NCBI GenBank assembly: GCA_035514995.1
Contig: DATJCC010000020.1
Coordinates: 1 to 5,483 of the forward strand
From: Leucobacter_A sp035514995
GTDB taxonomy: Bacteria; Actinomycetota; Actinomycetes; Actinomycetales; Microbacteriaceae
Length of the DNA stretch: 5,483 nucleotides
Reading direction: 5' to 3'
The translations under genes were made by a program, and so were the position numbers. Positions 1 through 4,255 of this stretch are shown here, piece by piece. How positions within the stretch are numbered: the first letter of the stretch is position 1; every line of letters starts with the position of its first letter. The notes beneath the pieces are model-generated. The model did not search any database, was not told where the DNA came from, and worked only from the letters and a program-made list of their open reading frames with translations.

Positions 1-1
1 T

Positions 2-607
2 TTTGCTGTAGCTGCATTCATACTGATTGTTATTCCCGGACCGAGTGTGCTTTTTTCTGTTGCACGCGCATTAGAGTTCGGAAGAGGGGGAGGGCTTGCA
101 AGCGTTGCCGGTAACACCGTAGCAAGCTTCGTCTTAGGTGTGGTTGTAGCCCTTGGCGTTGGTGCCGTAGTTGCGCGCTCAGAGCTAATTTTTAACATAG
201 TCAAATACTTGGGTGTGATTTATGTAATCTATCTTGGTGTGCAATCAATTAGGCACAGAAAAGACAGACCACACGGTGAAGAAGAATTAAAAGATCAGCC
301 AAGGTGGAAAATTTTTTCACAGGGTTTTGTAGTGGGCGCTACCAACCCTAAAAGCATTGTTTTTTTTATTGCCGTTCTGCCGCAATTTATTAACCTCAAA
401 GTAGGAAGCCCTGTAACACAGATGGTTGTTTTAGCGGCCATTTTTACAGTAATAGCCTTCGTCTCTGATGGCGCTTGGGTGTTTTTAGCGGCAGGAGCTA
501 GAAAATGGTTTGCGAACTCACCGGGCAGACTCGATACGCTACGTGGGGTTGGTGGAGTAATGATGATTGCGCTTGGTATAACACTTTTATTTGCAACAAG
601 AACTTAA
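2..607 (+). CDS. LysE/RhtB-family amino-acid export protein, 5'-truncated
   Basis: This is an inner-membrane exporter of the LysE/RhtB family, which moves amino acids or related small metabolites out of the cell; the substrate cannot be read from sequence. The reading frame is open from the window edge. Its first residues (FAVAAFILIVIPGPSVLFSVARA) include the family's PGP signature in the first membrane segment, so the true start lies a few codons upstream. A GTG at 47 lies after this motif and is not the start. The visible 201 residues fit a family of about 205-210. About six hydrophobic segments are seen, with a charged loop after the third (RHRKDRPHGEEELKDQ), and the conserved stretch NPKSIVFFIAVLPQFI before the fifth. 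The gene ends in TAA. No convincing intrinsic terminator follows in the 76 nt before the tRNA gene. The family call is firm; the substrate is unknown. Confidence 0.9.
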   Translation, partial: FAVAAFILIVIPGPSVLFSVARALEFGRGGGLASVAGNTVASFVLGVVVALGVGAVVARSELIFNIVKYLGVIYVIYLGVQSIRHRKDRPHGEEELKDQPRWKIFSQGFVVGATNPKSIVFFIAVLPQFINLKVGSPVTQMVVLAAIFTVIAFVSDGAWVFLAAGARKWFANSPGRLDTLRGVGGVMMIALGITLLFATRT

Positions 608-683
608 GATTTGTGTTTAGCACGATCGCTGTGACACAATAGTCAGCGTTACCTGTGCATATTGCAGGCACAAGAGTGACTAG

Positions 684-756
684 GGCCCCATCGTATAGCG
701 GCCTAGTACGCCGCCCTCTCACGGCGGTAACGCGGGTTCGAATCCCGCTGGGGTCA
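684..756 (+). tRNA. tRNA-Glu (anticodon CTC)
   Basis: A complete 73-nt cloverleaf can be drawn. The acceptor stem is GGCCCCA (684-690) with TGGGGTC (749-755), including one G-T pair, and A756 is the discriminator base. The anticodon stem is CCGCC (711-715) with GGCGG (723-727). Its 7-base loop CTCTCAC places the anticodon CTC at 718-720, reading GAG (Glu). The T arm is GCGGG, loop TTCGAAT, CCCGC (732-748). The 3' CCA is not encoded and must be added enzymatically. The gene is followed within 10 nt by an intrinsic terminator, so it is likely a single-tRNA unit or the tail of the exporter transcript. Confidence 0.97.
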
Positions 757-762
757 CGAACG

Positions 763-788
763 AAACCTCGCCATGTGCGAGGTTTTTT
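763..788 (+). terminator. Rho-independent terminator after tRNA-Glu
   Basis: AAACCTCGC (763-771) pairs with GCGAGGTTT (777-785) around the loop CATGT, and a run of six T (783-788) follows the GC-rich part of the stem. The position directly downstream of the tRNA gene fits an end to its transcript and insulates the following terC-like unit. Confidence 0.93.
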
Positions 789-818
789 CGTATCGCCATA
801 ATTTCGTATCGCAATAAT
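787..818 (+). repeat. Tandem direct repeat, 2 x 16 bp, upstream of the Mn riboswitch leader
   Basis: TTCGTATCGCCATAAT (787-802) is followed directly by TTCGTATCGCAATAAT (803-818); the copies differ only at C797/A813. Each ends in a hexamer that matches five of six bases of the -10 consensus TATAAT (CATAAT and AATAAT). The repeat sits between the tRNA terminator and the riboswitch, where the promoter of the terC-like gene must be. It could be a duplicated promoter element, a pair of binding sites for a regulator, or a recent slippage duplication. Confidence 0.85.
813..818 (+). promoter_or_regulatory. Candidate -10 box for the terC-like gene
   Basis: AATAAT matches TATAAT at five of six positions and would place transcription start near 825, about 10 nt before the riboswitch P1 helix. 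No good -35 hexamer is found at 16-18 nt spacing. CATAAT at 797-802 (in the first repeat copy) and TAGTGT at 823-828 (the looser actinobacterial TANNNT) are alternatives. The region must contain a promoter, because a strong terminator lies upstream, but the exact box is uncertain. Confidence 0.35.
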
Positions 819-834
819 GCTGTAGTGTGGATTT

Positions 835-940
835 CTAGAAGGGGAGTATCCCGAAACATACACATCGTCAATACGTAAAACGAAATAGTTTTACCGGTGA
901 TATGCAATTTCTTTTAGAAATTGGGGAGAGACCTTCGGTA
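835..940 (+). promoter_or_regulatory. yybP-ykoY family manganese riboswitch aptamer
   Basis: The conserved sequence blocks of this family appear in order: GAAGGGGAGTA (838-848), CGTCAATACG (866-875) and GGGGAGAGACCTTC (923-936). The helices also fold. P1 is GAAGG (838-842) with CCTTC (932-936). A short hairpin is GGGA (842-845) with TCCC (849-852), sharing G842 with P1. A long arm is built from 857-860/901-904, 863-867/895-899 and a perfect 7-bp GTAAAAC/GTTTTAC (875-881/888-894); the TCAATAC loop (868-874) lies on its 5' side, where the metal-binding loop of the family sits. A fourth hairpin is CAATTTC/GAAATTG (905-911/917-923). The family senses Mn2+ and often precedes TerC-type exporters, which is exactly what follows here. 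The block order and folding are seen directly; ligand identity is from family knowledge. Confidence 0.9.
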
Positions 941-969
941 GCCCGGGTTTTACCCGCCTCCCGAAAGGA
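932..969 (+). promoter_or_regulatory. Riboswitch expression platform with SD and anti-SD
   Basis: The SD AAAGGA (964-969) lies 8 nt before the ATT start at 978. CCTTCGG (932-938), which is the 3' strand of riboswitch P1 plus two bases, can pair with CCGAAAGG (961-968) with A964 bulged. This hides the SD behind a 22-nt loop that itself holds a hairpin, CGGGT/ACCCG (944-948/952-956). P1 formation and SD hiding are mutually exclusive. The simplest reading is that Mn2+ stabilises P1 and frees the SD, so translation is turned on by excess Mn2+. This is inferred from pairing only. No T-run is seen that would suggest transcriptional control. Confidence 0.6.
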
Positions 970-977
970 CTCAAAAA

Positions 978-2003
978 ATTTTACCCGTATGGTTCGAAGC
1001 CACATCCCTAACAGTTATTGCCCTAATTTTGATCGTCGATCTTTTGATCATCATCAAACGGCCACACATTCCTTCAATGCGAGAAGCATCTATATGGGTT
1101 TCAGCTTATGTAGCTTTGGCATTAGTCTTTGCGGGAACGCTTTATTTTGTTGGCGGCATCACAGTTACCGGTGAGTTTATAGCCGGCTGGTTGACCGAAT
1201 ACAGCCTCTCGATAGATAACCTGTTTGTTTTTGTGTTGATAATTGCAGGGTTTAATGTGCCTAAAAAATATCAACAGCGCGCACTAATGTTTGGTGTTTT
1301 AGTTGCGTTGCTCTTTAGAGCTATCTTTATTCTTGCGGGTGCAGCTGTAATAGAGCGGTTTGCAGGAGTTTTTTATCTTTTTGGTGCCTGGCTAATCTGG
1401 ACAGCTTGGCAACAAATTAAACCAGACGATAACGAAGAGTTTAAAGACAGCCTGCTCGTTCGCACAGTGAAAAAGTTTTTCCCATACAGCGAAACCTATG
1501 ACGGCGGAAAACTGATTACAAAAGTCGATGGTAAAAAGTTGATCACCCCCATGCTGTTGGTTTTTTTAGCATTAGGGAGTACAGATATCCTTTTTGCTTT
1601 AGATTCAATCCCCGCTATCTTTGGCATCACAAAAGACCCTTTCATCGTTTTTGCAACCAACATTTTCGCTTTAATGGGTTTAAGGCAGCTATATTTTCTG
1701 CTTGGCGGGTTACTCGAAAAACTCGAATATCTAAAATACGGTATCGCCGCAATACTCGGTTTTATTGGAGTGAAGCTCGTGTTGCACGCTCTAGGTCACA
1801 ACAACATTCCTTTCATCGCCGGCGGCAAACCAATAGCGTGGGCTCCAGACATACCAATCTGGTTTTCGCTCGTATTTATTGTGGGAGCGATGGGAACTGC
1901 AACAGTGCTCAGTGTAATTAAAGCTAAACGCGTAGCGGCTAAAACTGGCACCAGATTAACCTTTGGAGCTAGGGAGACCCCTGCGGAAGAAAACGATGCT
2001 TAA
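978..2003 (+). CDS. TerC-family integral membrane protein, probable Mn2+ exporter
   Basis: This is a TerC/Alx-type membrane protein. Characterised relatives export Mn2+ or help load exported proteins with metal. From the ATT at 978 it has 341 residues and about eight or nine hydrophobic segments. Key acidic motifs are SLSIDNLFVF (Asp80, Asn81), and STDILFALDSIPAIFGIT (Asp203, Asp209) followed by NIFALMGLRQLYFLL, all family hallmarks in membrane segments. The hydrophilic loop between them (about residues 148-187) and a short charged C-terminal tail are also typical. Start choice: the frame is open from 942 and holds no ATG, GTG or TTG before TTG 1029. Starting at 1029 would cut the first membrane segment in half and leave no SD. 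ATT 978 has AAAGGA 8 nt upstream and gives MLPVWFEATSLTV, like the start I recall for relatives. The gene ends in tandem stops TAATAA. The upstream Mn2+ riboswitch supports a role in Mn2+ homeostasis. The family is firm, transport of Mn2+ likely, and the start less certain. Confidence 0.92.
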   Translation: MLPVWFEATSLTVIALILIVDLLIIIKRPHIPSMREASIWVSAYVALALVFAGTLYFVGGITVTGEFIAGWLTEYSLSIDNLFVFVLIIAGFNVPKKYQQRALMFGVLVALLFRAIFILAGAAVIERFAGVFYLFGAWLIWTAWQQIKPDDNEEFKDSLLVRTVKKFFPYSETYDGGKLITKVDGKKLITPMLLVFLALGSTDILFALDSIPAIFGITKDPFIVFATNIFALMGLRQLYFLLGGLLEKLEYLKYGIAAILGFIGVKLVLHALGHNNIPFIAGGKPIAWAPDIPIWFSLVFIVGAMGTATVLSVIKAKRVAAKTGTRLTFGARETPAEENDA

Positions 2004-2017
2004 TAAATGCTTAATAG

Positions 2018-2036
2018 GAGCCTTATAAAAAGGTTC
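2018..2036 (+). other. Short hairpin after the terC-like gene
   Basis: GAGCCTT (2018-2024) pairs with AAGGTTC (2030-2036), with one G-T pair, around an ATAAA loop, 15 nt after the terC-like stop codon. It lacks a following T-run, so it is at best a weak terminator or a 3'-end stabilising hairpin. Confidence 0.35.
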
Positions 2037-2045
2037 AGCTCACGG

Positions 2046-2054
2046 TGGTACAAT
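2046..2054 (+). promoter_or_regulatory. Extended -10 promoter of the leuC leader and leuCD-murA
   Basis: TGGTACAAT contains the TGN extension followed by TACAAT, a five-of-six match to TATAAT. No good -35 hexamer lies at the usual distance, which extended -10 promoters tolerate. Transcription would start around 2061-2064, at or just before the ATG (2064) of the leader peptide. This gives leuC its own promoter after the terC-like gene. Other weak AT-rich hexamers exist nearby, but none is as well placed. Confidence 0.6.
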
Positions 2055-2063
2055 AAAAAAATT

Positions 2064-2105
2064 ATGTTAATGCGGATGATTCTTCTTTGCCGCGACAGAC
2101 TATAG
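2064..2105 (+). CDS. Leucine leader peptide upstream of leuC (13 aa, MLMRMILLCRDRL)
   Basis: This small frame runs ATG to TAG and encodes MLMRMILLCRDRL: four leucines and one isoleucine in 13 residues, with tandem leucine codons CTT CTT at 2082-2087. It lies directly in front of a leucine biosynthesis gene, and its second half overlaps the 5' arm of a hairpin (2090-2099) whose 3' arm meets the leuC SD. Its start is 9 nt after the -10 box, so the transcript probably begins at or within a few bases of the ATG and is translated leaderless. That start mode is common in actinobacteria and fits the lack of a spaced SD; GGTGG at 2044-2048 is 15 nt away. In-frame ATGs at 2070 and 2076 are possible alternative starts. 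Its role would be to sense charged tRNA-Leu by ribosome stalling. The frame and its position are seen; its translation is inferred. Confidence 0.6.
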   Translation: MLMRMILLCRDRL

Positions 2106-2132
2106 CAAGCTAGCCACATCTGTCGCGGGGAG
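2090..2132 (+). promoter_or_regulatory. Translational attenuator hairpin covering the leuC SD
   Basis: CCGCGACAGA (2090-2099) and TCTGTCGCGG (2119-2128) form a perfect 10-bp stem with a 19-nt loop. The two closing G residues (2127-2128) are also the first bases of GGGGAG (2127-2132), the best SD for leuC, 8 nt before the TTG at 2141. A ribosome stalled on the leader's CTT CTT codons would cover the 5' arm and open the stem. Quick passage and release would let it re-form and hinder initiation. No T-run follows, so control of translation is more likely than an intrinsic terminator. Palindromic GCTAGC in the loop (2109-2114) can also pair with GCTAG (2132-2136), offering an alternative fold. An inverted-repeat operator for a DNA-binding protein is the main competing reading. 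Confidence 0.65.
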
Positions 2133-2140
2133 CTAGTTGG

Positions 2141-3634
2141 TTGGCCCAAACTGAGACCAAAGGGAAGCAAACTTTAATGATTGAACAAAAACCGCGCACA
2201 CTGGCCCAAAAATTGTGGGACGATCACATTGTCACAAAAGGCAGTGGAGAAGAACCAGATTTAATATATATAGATTTGCACCTTATTCATGAGGTGACGA
2301 GCCCGCAAGCTTTTGATGGTTTGAGAGTTGAAAACCGGCCCCTGCGCAGGGTTGAAAATACGATCGCGACCGAAGATCACAACACGCCTACAATAAATAT
2401 CACCAAACAGATTGAAGATCCGACAAGCCGCATCCAGATAGAAACACTACGTGAAAACTGTGCAGAATATGGTGTGCGACTACACTCTCTAGGCGATAAA
2501 GAGCAGGGCATCGTGCATGTTGTTGGACCCCAACTAGGTCTAACGATGCCAGGTATTACTGTCGTTTGTGGTGATAGTCACACTTCAACGCACGGTGCGT
2601 TTGGTGCTCTTGCTTTCGGTATTGGCACAAGCGAGGTCGAACACGTTTTGGCAACTCAGACTCTTCCGTTGAAACCATTTAAAACAATGGCTGTAAACGT
2701 TGAGGGGGAGTTACGCCCCGGAGTTACAGCTAAAGATATTATTCTGGCAGTGATTGCCAAAATAGGCACTGGCGGCGGCCAAGGTTATATTTTGGAATAT
2801 CGCGGGTCAGCGATTCGCAACCTTTCAATGGATGGCCGAATGACCATCTGCAATATGTCAATTGAAGCGGGCGCCAGAGCCGGAATGGTCGCACCTGACG
2901 AAACCACTTTTGAATATGTGAGAACACGGCCACACGCACCCCAAGGAAAAGACTGGGACGAAGCGGTCGAGTACTGGAAGACTTTAGTGACAGACGAAGA
3001 CGCAGAGTTTGATGCCGAAGTCTTTATCGACGCTAGCACTTTAGAGCCCGTTGTCACATGGGGTACCAACCCTGGCCAGGGGGTCCACTTAAGCGAATCA
3101 GTGCCAGACCCTGAAACGATTGCAGACCCAAATGAGCGCTCAAACGCTATTAGAGCTCTGGAATACATGGATTTGAAACCCGGAACGCCATTGAAGGAGG
3201 TTGCGGTTGATGTTGTGTTTATGGGTTCTTGCACCAACAGCAGACTCGAAGATCTCACCCAGTTCACTGAAATCATAAAGGGCAAACAGAAAGCTCCCGG
3301 TGTGCGAGTGATGGTTGTGCCCGGATCTGCAAGAGTACGGCTCGAAGCAGAAGCTATCGGTCTCGATAAAATCGTAGAAGACTTTGGAGCAGAATGGCGT
3401 TTTGCAGGCTGCTCGATGTGTCTTGGGATGAACCCCGACCAGTTAGCGCCTGGCGAAAGATGCGCCTCTACATCAAACCGTAACTTTGAAGGTAGGCAGG
3501 GTAAAGGCGGTCGCACCCACCTTGTCTCACCCCTTGTGGCTGCCGCAACTGCAATCCGTGGAACCCTTTCAAGCCCTTGGGATCTGGAACAAGACGCGGC
3601 TGATGGAATAACTCACGACAAGGTTTCTGCGTAA
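2141..3634 (+). CDS. leuC: 3-isopropylmalate dehydratase large subunit
   Basis: LeuC is the catalytic large subunit of isopropylmalate isomerase, a cytosolic heterodimer with LeuD. It converts 2-isopropylmalate to 3-isopropylmalate in leucine biosynthesis using a [4Fe-4S] cluster. All three cluster cysteines are present: Cys364 in MGSCTNSR and Cys424/Cys427 in AGCSMCLG. The aconitase-family signature GDSHTSTHGAFGALAFGIGT is near residues 144-163. Two starts compete. TTG 2141 has the stronger SD, GGGGAG at 8 nt, and is the one the upstream hairpin would control; it gives 497 aa. ATG 2177 gives 485 aa beginning MIEQKPRTLAQK, closer to the usual length, but with a weaker, distant purine run (AAAGGGA, 11 nt away). 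I chose TTG on the leader architecture; the first 12 residues (MAQTETKGKQTL) look poorly conserved. leuD follows after 10 nt, so the two are cotranscribed. Expression is likely controlled by the leucine leader peptide. Confidence 0.97.
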   Translation: MAQTETKGKQTLMIEQKPRTLAQKLWDDHIVTKGSGEEPDLIYIDLHLIHEVTSPQAFDGLRVENRPLRRVENTIATEDHNTPTINITKQIEDPTSRIQIETLRENCAEYGVRLHSLGDKEQGIVHVVGPQLGLTMPGITVVCGDSHTSTHGAFGALAFGIGTSEVEHVLATQTLPLKPFKTMAVNVEGELRPGVTAKDIILAVIAKIGTGGGQGYILEYRGSAIRNLSMDGRMTICNMSIEAGARAGMVAPDETTFEYVRTRPHAPQGKDWDEAVEYWKTLVTDEDAEFDAEVFIDASTLEPVVTWGTNPGQGVHLSESVPDPETIADPNERSNAIRALEYMDLKPGTPLKEVAVDVVFMGSCTNSRLEDLTQFTEIIKGKQKAPGVRVMVVPGSARVRLEAEAIGLDKIVEDFGAEWRFAGCSMCLGMNPDQLAPGERCASTSNRNFEGRQGKGGRTHLVSPLVAAATAIRGTLSSPWDLEQDAADGITHDKVSA

Positions 3635-3644
3635 GGAGAGCAAA

Positions 3645-4247
3645 ATGGAAAAATTTACTACTTTTAGCGGTGTCGCAGCTCCTCTGAAGCGTTCGAACGT
3701 TGACACCGATCAGATCATCCCCGCAGAATTTTTGAAGAGGGTTACTAAAACAGGTTACGACGATGCGCTTTTTGCGAGATGGCGTGACGACGAGTCTTTT
3801 GTGTTAAACAACCCGCTTTATAAAAACGCTCAGGTTTTGGTTGCCGGCCCTGACTTTGGAACGGGCTCTTCGCGCGAACACGCTGTTTGGGCGCTTAGAG
3901 ATTTTGGGTTTAAAGTCGTTTTGTCAGCACGTTTTGGCGATATTTTTAGAGGCAACTCAGGCAAACAAGGTCTGTTAGCTGCACAGGTTAAAGAGGCCGA
4001 TATTGAACAAATATGGGAATACATTGAATCTAACCCAGGCGCAAAACTTGAAGTAAGCCTCGAAGATCGTGAGGTGCGCACTCCAGATTTCACGATAGAC
4101 TTCGAAATCGATGACTACACTAGATGGCGTCTGACTGAGGGACTCGATGATATTTCTTTGACCCTCAGAAACGAAGAGGCAATCACCGCGTTCGAAGAGA
4201 AACGACCGAATTGGATGCCAAAAACGATTCCTGCACACACAAATTAG
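3645..4247 (+). CDS. leuD: 3-isopropylmalate dehydratase small subunit
   Basis: LeuD is the small (swivel-domain) subunit that completes the isopropylmalate isomerase active site with LeuC. At 200 residues it has normal length. Family landmarks are NVDTDQIIPAEFLK (residues 19-32), which contributes to substrate binding, and the loop GTGSSREHAVWAL, with GSSREHA at residues 74-80 giving the substrate-contacting Ser-Ser-Arg. Next comes the conserved FGDIFRGNSGKQGLL. The start ATG has AAGGAG (3633-3638, overlapping the leuC stop codon) 6 nt upstream. The short gap suggests translational coupling, fitting the 1:1 subunit ratio. The gene ends in TAG, and that stop overlaps the SD of murA. Confidence 0.97.
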   Translation: MEKFTTFSGVAAPLKRSNVDTDQIIPAEFLKRVTKTGYDDALFARWRDDESFVLNNPLYKNAQVLVAGPDFGTGSSREHAVWALRDFGFKVVLSARFGDIFRGNSGKQGLLAAQVKEADIEQIWEYIESNPGAKLEVSLEDREVRTPDFTIDFEIDDYTRWRLTEGLDDISLTLRNEEAITAFEEKRPNWMPKTIPAHTN

Positions 4248-4255
4248 GAGCTTAG

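Noticed and set aside
631..663. Promoter for tRNA-Glu, with GTGACA (631-636) as -35 and CATATT (658-663) as -10
   Set aside because: The -35 match is good, but the 21-nt spacing is too long and the -10 is poor; read-through from the exporter gene is equally possible.
498..907. Two minus-strand frames over 498-863 and 719-907
   Set aside because: They run antisense through the exporter end, the tRNA-Glu gene, its terminator and the riboswitch; no SD or recognisable protein. They are chance frames.
1029..1031. TTG 1029 as start of the terC-like gene
   Set aside because: It would remove half of the first membrane segment, has no SD, and the open frame continues upstream to an ATT with a good SD.
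902..1174. Plus-strand frame of 90 codons overlapping the riboswitch 3' end and the start of the terC-like gene
   Set aside because: It is out of frame with the conserved TerC sequence, its peptide looks random, and its start lies inside the aptamer.
2004..2140. T-box riboswitch upstream of leuC
   Set aside because: The leader is only about 75 nt from the likely transcription start to leuC. It has no T-box consensus or specifier-loop architecture and no terminator; the leader peptide explains it better.
2785..3516. Minus-strand frame of 243 codons inside leuC, plus a shorter one at 2739-2939
   Set aside because: Antisense shadows of a fully conserved leuC. The Ser/Thr/Pro-rich peptide has no recognisable motif or start signals.
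3830..4238. Minus-strand frames inside leuD (3830-4093 and 3975-4238)
   Set aside because: They mirror conserved LeuD coding sequence and have no independent support.
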